This document shows, piece by piece, positions 7,394-15,242 of a stretch of DNA of 64,000 nt. Source of the DNA: Mycolicibacterium tusciae (lineage in GTDB: Bacteria > Actinomycetota > Actinomycetes > Mycobacteriales > Mycobacteriaceae); NCBI RefSeq assembly GCF_002086795.1, contig NZ_MVIM01000021.1:35643-99642 (forward strand), given 5' to 3'. The stretch's first letter is position 1, and every line of letters starts with the position of its first letter. The notes under the pieces were generated by a model that saw nothing but the letters and a program-made list of their open reading frames with translations, made no database searches and was not told where the DNA came from. Made by a program: the position numbers and the translations under genes.

Positions 7394-8424
7394 CCACCCT
7401 GGTCGCTTCCTTCCCTAGTCCGCCACAAGGGGTGTGGCATCTTGGCTCACTGCCGATCCGGGCTTACGCGATGTTCATCGTCGCCGGCATCGTCGCCGCT
7501 CTGCTGATAGGGAACCGCCGCTGGATCGCCCGGGGAGGCGAACCGGGTGTCGTCTATGACGTCGCGATATGGGCAATACCGTTTGGATTGATAGGTGGCC
7601 GGCTCTATCACGTGATCACCGACTGGCGCACCTACTTTGGTAATGACGGTCTTGGGTTGGACGCCACATTGAGAATCTGGGACGGCGGCCTAGGCATCTG
7701 GGGTGCGGTGGCCCTCGGTGGCGTCGGCGCCTGGATCGGCTGCCGACGACGCGGTATTCCGTTGCCCGCCTTCGGCGATGCCGTCGCGCCGGGCATTGTG
7801 CTGGCTCAGGCGATTGGCCGCATCGGCAACTACTTCAACCAGGAGCTGTACGGGAGGCCCACCGACCTGCCGTGGGGATTGGAGATTTACTACCGCCGTG
7901 ACCCTTCGGGCGTCGTCGACGTGCATTCGGTCGACGGCGTGTCGACAGGTCAGGTCGCGCAGGTCGTGCATCCCACCTTCCTCTATGAGTCGCTGTGGAA
8001 CGCCTTGGTCTTCGGCATGCTGATATGGGTCGATCGCCGATTCAGAATCGGCCATGGACGACTGTTCGCGCTTTATGTCGCAAACTACTGTGTCGGCCGG
8101 TTCTTCGTCGAGCTGATGCGCAGCGACGCGGCGACCCAAATTGCCGGCATCCGGATCAATTCAGTCACCGCCACATTGGTATTGATCGGCGCCCTCATCT
8201 ACTTTTTCATCGCGCCGAAGGGTCGCGAGGAGCTCGCGATCAGTGCAACAGGCGAAGCCCAGGCGACGCAGGATGCTGCGGTCAGTCGTGACGACTCTGC
8301 CGTGCGGGCCGAGAGCGGAGTGGATTCAGGTCGCGCGGCGCCTGCGGACAAAGGGCTCGCATCAGGTGACGCGAAAACGCCCGATTACGGCCGCAACAGC
8401 CAGAGCGAGAAACCTGGTGGATAA
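7390..8424 (+). CDS. lgt: Prolipoprotein diacylglyceryl transferase, 344 aa
   Basis: Lgt moves a diacylglyceryl group from phosphatidylglycerol to the lipobox Cys of prolipoproteins. Recognisable elements are LPIRAYAMFIVAGIVAALL near the N-terminus, GLIGGRLYHVITDW, the signature RIGNYFNQELYGRPT near residue 140, HPTFLYESLWN near 195 and GRFFVELMR near 235, with seven membrane segments. A hydrophilic tail of about 60 residues follows, as in mycobacterial Lgt. GTG at 7390 is the first start in frame. It sits in an accessory block beside a lipoprotein thioredoxin and under a BlaI-type site, so it is probably an additional copy beside the housekeeping lgt (inference; the housekeeping gene usually lies in the trp region). 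Confidence 0.93.
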   Translation: MTTLVASFPSPPQGVWHLGSLPIRAYAMFIVAGIVAALLIGNRRWIARGGEPGVVYDVAIWAIPFGLIGGRLYHVITDWRTYFGNDGLGLDATLRIWDGGLGIWGAVALGGVGAWIGCRRRGIPLPAFGDAVAPGIVLAQAIGRIGNYFNQELYGRPTDLPWGLEIYYRRDPSGVVDVHSVDGVSTGQVAQVVHPTFLYESLWNALVFGMLIWVDRRFRIGHGRLFALYVANYCVGRFFVELMRSDAATQIAGIRINSVTATLVLIGALIYFFIAPKGREELAISATGEAQATQDAAVSRDDSAVRAESGVDSGRAAPADKGLASGDAKTPDYGRNSQSEKPGG

Positions 8425-8468
8425 GGGTTCCTCAGTTACTGCAGGTTGAGTAGGTGGTGGCCGGAAAC

Positions 8469-9914
8469 TCAAGCCGGATTGTCGCGGCGGCGCCGCACGA
8501 TGCGCCGCGTCTGGATGAGGGCCAGGCCGAACAGGATCAGACCGACGGCGTAGATCGTTGCGCCGCTGCCGATTTGCGTAGCGGTCGGGGGCTGTGTGCC
8601 GGCGGGCACGTAGAGCTCACGCTCGGCCGAGGTGGTTCCTTGCCATCCGGAGTCAACGGGCAGCCACGCTTCGACTGTCTCGCCGGCGCGCCCGAACTCG
8701 ACGTAGAGGAACCACCGGCCCTGTTCGGGCAGGCGAATGGTGCCGGTGAACTTGCCTGTGCCGATCTCATCCAGCGGCGCGGTGAGCGTCTGGCCCCCTC
8801 GGCGAGCCACGATCCTGTCTGCCGCGAGCTGGGAGCCGGCATCAGGGGCAACCGCGTCGAGCCGCACATTCCCACGGCCATCCCCGACCACCGTCAGTTG
8901 CACTGACGTAACGGGCTGTCCCTGTCCAGGATCGTGGGCGTTGGCGGCTGGAACGGGCCCCAGCATCAACATGCTGGCACCCGCCAGTAGCGCAGCGGCG
9001 GTCGCCCAAACCGGATGTGTGCGCCACGAGGTGGCCAGCACCAGCGCGACACCCACCACGATGACTGGCGCGGCGACCACACCGACCGCGGCGGCGGGCT
9101 GGCTCGCCACGCCCAGCGCTGATGCCGTCCAGGCCAGCGCGGCGACCGCGGCACCGGTTGCCCCATAGCGTGCAACATCTCCGCGCCAGGGCAGGTCGGC
9201 CACGGCGAGCCCAACGACAGCCACCGGCAGGTCCGGTGTACTGCGGCCGATCAGAATCAGAGCCGCGACGACGATGAGCCGCATTGCGACGTAGACGGCG
9301 ACACCTCGTGTAACGGCGTATGGCCGGGGAACGAGCGCACGGATGATGGCCACAGTGAGCAGGCCGGAGACCAAAACCACCGGAAGATAAAGGATCTGGC
9401 TGAACTGCGGAACGTCGGTGTCGTACTCAAGCACCGTCATCAGTGCGCTGCCGAGCACCACTGCGGACAGGGCGGCCTCGACCATCCCGCGCCGTGTCGG
9501 TCGCAGGCCGGCCAGTAGTCCGATGGCCATCGTTGTGGAGGCGAACACGACCAGCATGTGCGGCGGGCTCCACAGGACGGCGTCGCGGCCGAAGGCGTCG
9601 TGCCAGAACGCGTCCAGCGGGGCCGCGGCGAGTGTGACCGCGCCGCCCAAGCCGGCCAACAACAGGCCTGGCTGCCGCAGCGCGGCGCGGATCGAACGAG
9701 TACGCGCCAGGGCAACGAGTCCCCAGCCGAGGACCACGAGACCCACAACGGCAACGCTGCCGTACAACGCCAGGTGCGGCGGGATCAGGGCGGTGTCTCG
9801 GCCAATGTCGGTGTGCCAGGCGTCGTCCCAGTAGGTGGCGAACAACGACACAGCGCCACCAGCGGCGGCAAGCGCACCGTAGGCCGGCGAAAGTGTGATA
9901 CTCGGCGAGTTCAC
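8469..9914 (-). CDS. Multi-pass membrane protein with WHxxxGRD repeats and an exported FixH/YtkA-like C-terminal domain
   Basis: The first 330 residues hold about ten membrane segments. Two short repeats lie between them, DDAWHTDIGRDTALIPPH and DAFWHDAFGRDAVLWSPPH, each with a conserved Trp-His pair and a PPH, which look like metal ligands at the membrane surface. After a processed-looking AANAHDPG sequence comes an outer beta domain resembling YtkA/FixH, then a last membrane segment and a basic tail. I do not recognise a named function; context and the His motifs favour copper or another metal. The start is GTG at 9914 or ATG at 9929. The latter lies inside the divergent TetR operator, so 9914 is preferred. 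It converges with lgt. Confidence 0.75.
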   Translation of the reverse strand: MNSPSITLSPAYGALAAAGGAVSLFATYWDDAWHTDIGRDTALIPPHLALYGSVAVVGLVVLGWGLVALARTRSIRAALRQPGLLLAGLGGAVTLAAAPLDAFWHDAFGRDAVLWSPPHMLVVFASTTMAIGLLAGLRPTRRGMVEAALSAVVLGSALMTVLEYDTDVPQFSQILYLPVVLVSGLLTVAIIRALVPRPYAVTRGVAVYVAMRLIVVAALILIGRSTPDLPVAVVGLAVADLPWRGDVARYGATGAAVAALAWTASALGVASQPAAAVGVVAAPVIVVGVALVLATSWRTHPVWATAAALLAGASMLMLGPVPAANAHDPGQGQPVTSVQLTVVGDGRGNVRLDAVAPDAGSQLAADRIVARRGGQTLTAPLDEIGTGKFTGTIRLPEQGRWFLYVEFGRAGETVEAWLPVDSGWQGTTSAERELYVPAGTQPPTATQIGSGATIYAVGLILFGLALIQTRRIVRRRRDNPA

Positions 9915-9917
9915 ATC

Positions 9918-9935
9918 TGAGACTAGCATGTCTCA
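9918..9935. promoter_or_regulatory. Candidate operator of the divergent TetR-family regulator
   Basis: TGAGAC (9918-9923) and GTCTCA (9930-9935) are perfect 6-base arms around tagcat. The site lies between the starts of the membrane protein and the TetR gene at 9950, the standard place for a TetR operator that controls both. Confidence 0.6.
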
Positions 9936-9949
9936 ACTATGATGTTCGT

Positions 9950-10552
9950 GTGGCTCAGAGTCAAGAGAGGCCCGGAAACTCCGCCGAGGTTGATCCTCGG
10001 CTTATCGATGCGACTGCCGCGGCGATCGCTCGATGGGGTCTGACAGAGACGACGCGAGAGCGGATCGCGGCCGAGGCCGGCATGTCGCGGGCGACGATCT
10101 ACCGTCGTGACGTCACACGCGATCAGCTCGTCGCGGCACTGACTGCACGCGCCGCGCAGACGTTTCGCAACGCGATATGGCCAGCGATCACGGGACGCGG
10201 AACCGCGGCAGAACGGCTAGAGGCCGCACTCGAGGCGATGTGCGCGGCCGCCGACGAATACCTTCCCCTGCTCGCGGGAATGTTCCTCGCGCACGGCGAG
10301 GTTTTCCACCGGCCCGGCCCCGACGCACTGACCGTCGACGTCTTCGCCGAACCATTCGAACGCCTACTCATCGACGGCGCCGCGGACGGAACCGTGCGGC
10401 GCGTGCCCGAGACCGTGACCGCGACCGTCCTGTTCAACATGGTCGGCTGGGGCTACATCCACCTGCGCGCTAGTCACCACTGGGACGCGGAAGCCGCCCG
10501 CCGCAGCGTCATTGGACTAGCGCTCCATGGGCTGATCACGAAGGTGAGCTGA
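9950..10552 (+). CDS. TetR/AcrR-family transcriptional regulator, 200 aa
   Basis: Residues 17-65 form the TetR DNA-binding domain: LIDATAAAIARWGLTETTRERIAAEAGMSRATIYRRDVTRDQLVAALTARAA contains the helix-turn-helix around ERIAAEAGMSRATIYRR. The C-terminal ligand domain ends with GWGYIHLRASHHWDAEAARRSVIGLALHGL. GTG at 9950 has no ribosome site, consistent with a leaderless message. It is divergent from the WHxxxGRD membrane protein, and the palindrome between them suggests it represses that gene and itself. Inducer unknown. Confidence 0.88.
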   Translation: MAQSQERPGNSAEVDPRLIDATAAAIARWGLTETTRERIAAEAGMSRATIYRRDVTRDQLVAALTARAAQTFRNAIWPAITGRGTAAERLEAALEAMCAAADEYLPLLAGMFLAHGEVFHRPGPDALTVDVFAEPFERLLIDGAADGTVRRVPETVTATVLFNMVGWGYIHLRASHHWDAEAARRSVIGLALHGLITKVS

Positions 10553-10591
10553 CTCGGTTCCGCGTCTCGACCGGGCCTGTGAAAATCATCA

Positions 10592-11280
10592 TCAACTTTC
10601 GATAATCCGCGTCACATACGGCGTCATTCCACCGGTTCGTACCGGTGAGACCTTGATCGGTACACCGCTTTGCTGGGCTTCAAGCATTTGGCCGCCGCCC
10701 GGGTAGAGGGCTTCGTGTTGGCTGCCGCCGGGACCCCAGAACAGCAGGTCGCCGCGCTTGGCCTGTGAGGGCGGTATTTGGCGCCCCGCGGTGTACTGGT
10801 CCCCGGAGAACCGCGGGAGCATTACACCGACGCCGGCGAACGCGTAGCGCGTAAGGCCCGAGCAGTCGAAGCCCACCGTGTCAGCGCCGCCGTCGACGCC
10901 GCGGCTCGGACCTGTCAGGCTGCCACCGCCCCAGGAGTACGGCACACCTATCTGGGAGCCGGCGCGACGGATCACGTACTCGATCGCCTGCCTGCCGTAC
11001 ACGCGGCGTCCGGGAGCCACAGTCGTTGGACTACCCCCGATGCCGAGGCTACTGAGGAACTTTCGACCTAGGTCCAGCGTGGTCTGAGTGGCTACATTCG
11101 TCGCTTGCAGCGAGGCATTCGCGATCGAGACGGGATCGCCTGGTGCGCCAGCGCTAAGGACTTTGCAATGTCGGATCCCACAGACCCTCGTCGGCGACGG
11201 CCCGCGGGGGCACGGTGAGGCCGAGCAGCAGCCCCAACAAGACCAAGAATGACTCCCAACCGGGACAAAATTGTGCCCAC
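10592..11280 (-). pseudogene. RipD-like NlpC/P60 peptidase with frameshifted N-terminus
   Basis: The frame ending at 10592 encodes a NlpC/P60 domain of the RipD type: QIGVPYSWGGGSLTGPSRG, catalytic Cys in VGFDCSGLTRYAF, then RGDLLFWGPGGSQHEALYPGGGQMLEA and TPYVTRIIES. Going upstream, KVLSAGAPGDPVSIANAS (near 11140) reads on in frame only into a Cys/Arg-rich sequence. The natural N-terminus, a hydrophobic export signal followed by PPRAVADEGLWDPTLQ, lies in a second frame that stops near 11155, and a start-like MGTILSRLGVILGLVG from 11280 lies in the third. One or two small indels, one around 11160, explain this. Unlike RipD of M. tuberculosis, as I remember it, the Cys is kept. It is probably non-functional unless the shifts are sequence errors. 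Confidence 0.6.
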
Positions 11281-11848
11281 CCGTCAGCAATAGTTTGCAG
11301 TCGTCGACGTACGTAATAAGTACGTATAAATTCACCGTAAGTCACTTCAGCCCCACAAGCAACAATCACCACAAATTACACTCCTGTAACTTTGAATAAC
11401 AGCTCTTTTGCGCGGCTGCACCCCTCTATGTGATCAAGCCCAATGGCAGCCAAAGAGCGCGAAGACACTGCCACCGTTTTGCGCAGCTAAAAGCGCGTAA
11501 GGGTTAGCGCGAAGTACGTGGGTTACGTCGCGGAGCCGCGCATGTCGCTGCTCGGCAAATCGATTGAATCGCCAGACGAGACGAGGCGGGCGGCGATGTC
11601 GCCAGTCGGAAGTGAACGGGATGGAGCAGCGCATGTCGACGTTCGCCCGAGCCATCACGGCGGAGGCTGTGTCTGCGAAGGAGTATCGGTCTGCAGGGCA
11701 CGTCCCTGATAGCGGATACCGTTGTGGATTGTGGTCCAGTCCGTCCTTTGTCTGCTGAGTGTTTAGTACCTTTGCAGCGAGACAACACCCGACGGCGCCC
11801 TCGCGACCCGCAGATAGCTTTCGACGCGCGATATTGGAGACGTACAGA
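11281..11848. other. 568 bases without a clear gene
   Basis: The stretch is unusually AT-rich between about 11290 and 11420 and contains the inverted repeat TTACA-ctcc-TGTAA. Frames that cross it (such as 11434-12201 minus) run antisense to the gene at 11849 and lack motifs. It probably contains the promoters of both flanking genes. Confidence 0.5.
11376..11389. promoter_or_regulatory. Inverted repeat TTACA-ctcc-TGTAA upstream of the RipD-like gene
   Basis: Perfect 5-base arms at 11376-11380 and 11385-11389 lie about 100 bases upstream of the possible start of the RipD-like gene. TACA/TGTA half-sites are known for BlaI/CopY-family repressors, but the geometry differs from the four CTAC/GTAG sites, so another regulator is as likely. 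Confidence 0.3.
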
Positions 11849-12307
11849 ATGGGTAGTTCGCCACCCACACCCCGCAAGAACCGGAGGCGTGCGTGGTTGA
11901 TTGCGGCCGGGGCGGGTTGCGTAGTGATCCTGTCCATAATCGCCGTCGCGACACGCGGTTTCGGCCTCGTAGACTCTACGGACCGTGCCTCGAACGAACG
12001 TACGGCGCAGGACCGCTGCGAATCTGACGTGCTTAAGCGGCTGGCCTCACCCTCAACGGGAAAACTGTCAAACGTCGAGGTGGCAAGTACGGTCCTAGAC
12101 CCTGACAGCAAGGATCTATTCTCACTACTCGACGACCCACTCAAAGGGGTCGACCACTCCCGCATCACGGTACTGAACGTCTCTGGTGTCGTGGATGTCA
12201 AAGGCGACGCGTTTGGGGCGACGATCCGTGATCCCTTCAGTTGTCGTGCCTACCTCATCGACGGCAACCTGGCCAACACCCTCGTTCTTTTCGACCACGA
12301 CCATTAG
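11849..12307 (+). CDS. Membrane-anchored exported protein of unknown function, 152 aa
   Basis: ATG at 11849 follows ggaga (11836-11840) at 8 bases. Residues 1-14 are basic, 15-35 form a membrane anchor (AWLIAAGAGCVVILSIIAVA), and the remaining 115 residues form an outer domain with two Cys (DRCESDV and FSCRAYL) that could form a disulfide. The region NVSGVVDVKGDAFGATIRDPFSCRAYLIDG looks like a mycobacterial secreted-protein fold that ends in a beta hairpin. I do not recognise the family. An upstream ATG-frame from 11759 adds 30 residues with no ribosome site and is not preferred. No co-directional neighbour is near. Confidence 0.6.
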   Translation: MGSSPPTPRKNRRRAWLIAAGAGCVVILSIIAVATRGFGLVDSTDRASNERTAQDRCESDVLKRLASPSTGKLSNVEVASTVLDPDSKDLFSLLDDPLKGVDHSRITVLNVSGVVDVKGDAFGATIRDPFSCRAYLIDGNLANTLVLFDHDH

Positions 12308-12533
12308 TCCCTAGGCACATGACCGAAAGTGCGCTCCGTCGCTTACGGTGCAAGGCTCTGCAAGGTGAGATCCTCATTTGCAATGGCGCAAGGTGGCGGA
12401 TCCGCCATCTGGATGAGAATCGATAACTTAACGCCCGCCGAGGGAATCTCGTGCAGCTGGCATTCGGCTTGAGTTCCGTCAACACCGTCTCGGCAGCGAC
12501 AAGGTACGAGAGTCTCGGATCTTCAGCGCAGCG

Positions 12534-12902
12534 TTAGCTGCAGCAGTTCGGGTCCAACACGGCGCACAGCGCACCGACTGCATCGCGGTGTGGCCGGTGG
12601 TAGACATTCATCCCGCGGCGCTGGGACTCCACGAGCCCGGCGCGCCGGAGCTGGCTGAGATGGTGGCTGACTGTGGACTCGGTCAAGCCCAAGACCGTCG
12701 CGAGGTCGCTACTGTTCTCCTCACCCGAGGACGAGCTGAACAGATACGACATGATTTTCACGCGGGCTGGATCGGCGAGCGCTTTGAGGCGGAGTGCCAC
12801 CTGGAGGGCGTCGTCATCGCTCATTGGGCCAGCGGCGACGGGCGCACAGCACACCGGCGCGGACATGTCGATCACCGGCAAGGTCTTGGGCACAACGTCC
12901 AT
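12534..12902 (-). CDS. ArsR/SmtB-family metalloregulatory repressor
   Basis: Winged helix-turn-helix: LRLKALADPARVKIMSYLFSS, ATVLGLTESTVSHHLSQLRRAGLV, then RRGMNVYHRP. Candidate metal thiolates are the CC pair in SAPVCCAP at the N-terminus, Cys in ALCAVLDP and the terminal CC. It is divergent from arsI across about 90 bases that contain ArsR-like repeats, so it likely represses arsI and itself and is released by As(III)/Sb(III) or Cd(II). The start could be ATG at 12902, 12866 or 12941. The last would place the repeat at 12916-12929 inside the gene, so 12902 is chosen. No strong ribosome site is present for any of them. Confidence 0.85.
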   Translation of the reverse strand: MDVVPKTLPVIDMSAPVCCAPVAAGPMSDDDALQVALRLKALADPARVKIMSYLFSSSSGEENSSDLATVLGLTESTVSHHLSQLRRAGLVESQRRGMNVYHRPHRDAVGALCAVLDPNCCS

Positions 12903-12915
12903 GTTGCCGAAGACA

Positions 12916-12980
12916 TTGACATAAGTCAAAGAGGTATGCACTATGGGGACAGTCAGCTACTTCGATATAAGTCACATATC
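12916..12980. promoter_or_regulatory. Divergent arsR-arsI control region with repeated operator elements
   Basis: A perfect inverted repeat TTGAC-ataa-GTCAA spans 12916-12929 and another, GATAT-N7-ATATC, spans 12964-12980 just before the arsI ribosome site aggagg (12982-12987). The octamer ATAAGTCA occurs in both (12921-12928 and 12967-12974), as expected for two binding sites of one ArsR dimer. Confidence 0.55.
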
Positions 12981-12994
12981 TAGGAGGGTGTCCC

Positions 12995-13477
12995 ATGTCT
13001 CGTGTACAGCTCGCACTCAACGTCGATGACCTCGGCCAGGCCGTCACTTTCTACTCCAAGTTGTTCAACACGCCACCCAACAAGGTCAAAGAGGGCTATG
13101 CCAACTTCGCCGTCACTGAACCGCCGTTGAAGTTGGTGCTCCTGGAAAACCCCGGCAAGGGCGGCACGATCAACCACCTCGGTGTCGAGGTTGAGTCCAG
13201 CGACACCGTGCACGCCGAGATCGCACGGCTCACCGACGAGGGCCTGTTCACCGACGAAGAGATCGGCACTACTTGTTGCTTTGCCACCCAGGACAAGGTG
13301 TGGGTCACCGGTCCAGCGGGTGAGAAGTGGGAGGTCTACACCGTGCTCGCCGACTCCGGCACCTTCGGCACCAGCCCACAGCACCTCGTCGAGGACGGCA
13401 ATTCCGAGGGTGGCGTCTGCTGCGGAGGTACCGCGTCTGACGACGCCAAGGTGGCTGCAGAATCATCCTGCTGCTGA
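12995..13477 (+). CDS. arsI: ArsI-type C-As lyase / cadmium-induced protein CadI, 160 aa
   Basis: A single vicinal-oxygen-chelate (glyoxalase/dioxygenase) protein: MSRVQLALNVDDLGQAVTFY at the start, NHLGVEVES near 60 and KWEVYTVLAD near 111. His61 and Glu113 are the likely Fe(II) ligands and the vicinal Cys94-Cys95 (GTTCCFATQDKVWV) would bind the trivalent organoarsenical. ArsI cleaves the carbon-arsenic bond of methylarsenite. The mycobacterial homologue is named CadI. A Cys-rich tail (GVCCGG and SSCC) is present. A strong aggagg at 12982 sets the start. Divergent from arsR and first in the arsenic cluster. Confidence 0.9.
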   Translation: MSRVQLALNVDDLGQAVTFYSKLFNTPPNKVKEGYANFAVTEPPLKLVLLENPGKGGTINHLGVEVESSDTVHAEIARLTDEGLFTDEEIGTTCCFATQDKVWVTGPAGEKWEVYTVLADSGTFGTSPQHLVEDGNSEGGVCCGGTASDDAKVAAESSCC

Positions 13478-13508
13478 ACCCGCCTCGCATCAGGTGCATG
13501 ATCGAGGA

Positions 13509-14051
13509 ATGGCGGACGAGCATGGAAAGGTCGATCGTGCCGACATCGCCGCGGACTTGGAGCGGGCACGCATTGAGTTCCAGCGGCTACTCGCCGCAGC
13601 CGGGCCAGAGGATTGGTGTAGCCCAACTTCCGGAACACGTTGGACCAATGAGCAACTGCTGTTACACATGGTGTTCGGCTATATGGTCGTGCAGCGGCTA
13701 CTTATTCTCGTGCGGATCTTCAGTCGCTTGCCCGATCCAGTGAGCCGCGCCTTCGCCAACATTCTTGACGCCGCGACTAGGCCGTTCCATCTCATTAACT
13801 ACTACGGCTCGTGCGCGGCGGCGACGGTCTACAACCGGCGCAGGATGGGCGCAAGACTCGACCGTGTAATCGGCTCGCTGCAACGTAGGCTCGCCCGCGA
13901 GAATGATGCCGACTTCGCTCGGGGTATGCACTACCCGACCAACTGGGACCCGTTCTTCGAAGATTTCATGACGTTGGAGGATCTGTACCGCTACCCCGGA
14001 CGGCACTTCGCCTTCCACGCTCACCAGCTCACGCTCACCGCAACACAGTGA
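13509..14051 (+). CDS. DinB-like four-helix protein (mycothiol/bacillithiol-transferase-type fold), 180 aa
   Basis: The chosen frame, starting with ATG at 13509, reads MADEHGKVDRADIAADLERARIEF, then WTNEQLLLHMVFGYMVVQRLL and ends RHFAFHAHQLTLTAT. A His in helix 2 (LLHMVFGY) and the two His of HFAFHAHQ match the metal-triad layout of DinB proteins, some of which are thiol transferases. The ribosome site (gagga) is very close to the ATG. A competing start at 13498 is in another frame with a poor product. It lies 31 bases after arsI on the same strand, so it is probably part of that transcript. A thiol-linked role in arsenic detoxification is inference. Confidence 0.7.
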   Translation: MADEHGKVDRADIAADLERARIEFQRLLAAAGPEDWCSPTSGTRWTNEQLLLHMVFGYMVVQRLLILVRIFSRLPDPVSRAFANILDAATRPFHLINYYGSCAAATVYNRRRMGARLDRVIGSLQRRLARENDADFARGMHYPTNWDPFFEDFMTLEDLYRYPGRHFAFHAHQLTLTATQ

Positions 14052-14092
14052 CACTCGGAGCATGTTCACCGCCTGTTCGCTTGCGGCTTGAT

Positions 14093-14112
14093 TCGATGTT
14101 TGTCAATATCGA
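14093..14112. promoter_or_regulatory. Possible operator upstream of the second arsR
   Basis: TCGAT (14093-14097) and ATCGA (14108-14112) form perfect 5-base arms just before the start at 14116. The position fits autorepression by the ArsR protein but the arms are short. Confidence 0.3.
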
Positions 14113-14115
14113 TGG

Positions 14116-14487
14116 ATGTCGAAGTCAGGCCAGCAGCTCACCGACGCCACGGGCTGCGTCATCGCCCCCCCGGCCCGACAACCCGTGTCCCCGGAAGCTG
14201 CGACCGAGCTGGCGATCAAGCTCAAGGCGCTGTCTGACCCAGTCAGGCTTCGGCTGCTCAGCGTGGTCGCCAGCCATGCCGGTGGCGAGGCGTGTGTGTG
14301 CGAGCTCTCTGCTGGGATCGACCTGACCCAGCCCACCATCTCCCATCATCTGAAGATCCTGCGCACCGCCGGGCTTCTCGACAGCGAACGGCGCGGCTCA
14401 TGGGTCTACTACCGCGTTGTCACTGATGCGCTGCAACAGCTTTCGTTGCTCCTCGAAATCGACACCCTGCGGATGAGCAGCTCATGA
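14116..14487 (+). CDS. arsR: ArsR-family arsenic-responsive repressor, 123 aa
   Basis: Winged helix with LAIKLKALSDPVRLRLLSVV, the metal-binding helix GGEACVCELSAGIDL (Cys60, Cys62) and recognition helix TQPTISHHLKILRTAGLLDSERRGSWVYYRV. The CVC motif on the helix is the classic As(III)/Sb(III) site of ArsR. It is the first gene of a tight operon: its stop overlaps the aquaporin start (ATGA at 14484-14487), followed by both arsC genes. The start ATG at 14116 is set by the upstream inverted repeat and the closeness of the previous gene. Confidence 0.93.
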   Translation: MSKSGQQLTDATGCVIAPPARQPVSPEAATELAIKLKALSDPVRLRLLSVVASHAGGEACVCELSAGIDLTQPTISHHLKILRTAGLLDSERRGSWVYYRVVTDALQQLSLLLEIDTLRMSSS

Positions 14488-15242
14488 TTCATCCGGTTGC
14501 TTTGCCTCGACGGCTGCTCGCCGAGTTCACCGGCACCGCACTGCTCGTCACGGTCGTCGTCGGCTCCGGCATTGCGGCCCAGCAGCTCTCGCCCGACGAC
14601 GTCGGTCTGCAACTCTTAGAGAACTCGACCGCCACCGTGCTCGGGTTGGCCGTACTGATCCTGTTGTTCGGCCCGGTGTCCGGGGCGCACTTCAACCCCG
14701 TGGTGTCGGCGGCGGACTGGCTGCTGGGACGCCGTGCCGGGACCGGCATCAGTGCCAGCCACGTGGCCTCCTACACGGTCGCTCAGACCCTCGGCGGCAT
14801 CCTCGGCGCAGTCCTGGCCAACGTCATGTTCGACCGCCAAGTGATCGAGATCGCCACCAAGAACCGCATCACCACTGGCCACCTCGTCGGCGAGATCGTC
14901 GCCACCGCAGGACTGATCGCCCTGATCTTCGCTTTGGCGCGCACCGGGCGGGCGGCGCTGTCCGCCGCCGCCGTCGGCGCATACATCGGCGCGGCCTACT
15001 GGTTCACCAGCAGCACGTCGTTCGCCAACCCCGCCGTCACTGTCGGGCGAATGTTCTCCGACACCTTCGCCGGCATCGCCCCCGGTTCCGCGCCCGGCTT
15101 CATCGCCGCCCAGATCCTCGGCGCACTCATCGGACTGGCGCTGGTGGCCGCCCTCTACCCGGACGCCGCCGCCACCGCCGACAACATCGTCGTCCCGCAC
15201 AACACCGAAACCCATCACGCCGATCAACGGAGTTCGACATGA
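14484..15242 (+). CDS. MIP-family aquaporin, probable arsenite channel (AqpS-like), 252 aa
   Basis: Six membrane segments with two half-helix pore motifs, SGAHFNPVVSA near residue 70 (NPV instead of NPA) and SFANPAVTVGR near 175 (NPA with the following Arg position occupied by R in TVGR). AEFTGTALLVTVVVGSGIAA opens the protein as in MIP channels. In arsenic operons such channels let As(III) made by ArsC leave the cell down its gradient. Overlaps arsR by ATGA upstream and arsC by ATGA downstream, so translation is probably coupled. No Acr3 or ArsB pump is present in the window, which makes this the only visible arsenite exit. Confidence 0.9.
   Translation: MIHPVALPRRLLAEFTGTALLVTVVVGSGIAAQQLSPDDVGLQLLENSTATVLGLAVLILLFGPVSGAHFNPVVSAADWLLGRRAGTGISASHVASYTVAQTLGGILGAVLANVMFDRQVIEIATKNRITTGHLVGEIVATAGLIALIFALARTGRAALSAAAVGAYIGAAYWFTSSTSFANPAVTVGRMFSDTFAGIAPGSAPGFIAAQILGALIGLALVAALYPDAAATADNIVVPHNTETHHADQRSST

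Noticed and set aside
6766..7397. Open frames on both strands in the 6.45-7.34 kb gap
   Set aside because: They have no ribosome site, scrambled Arg/Ser-rich composition and no recognisable domain.
8436..8452. TACT-N9-AGTAG-like repeat between lgt and the next membrane protein
   Set aside because: It is located between convergent genes, has weak arms, and does not fit the 11-base geometry of the other sites.
11434..12201. A 255-codon minus-strand frame
   Set aside because: It runs antisense to the exported protein gene at 11849, which has a ribosome site and membrane anchor.
13498..13743. ATG at 13498 as an alternative gene
   Set aside because: Its frame encodes an unlikely product and the DinB-like frame from 13509 has the conserved motifs.
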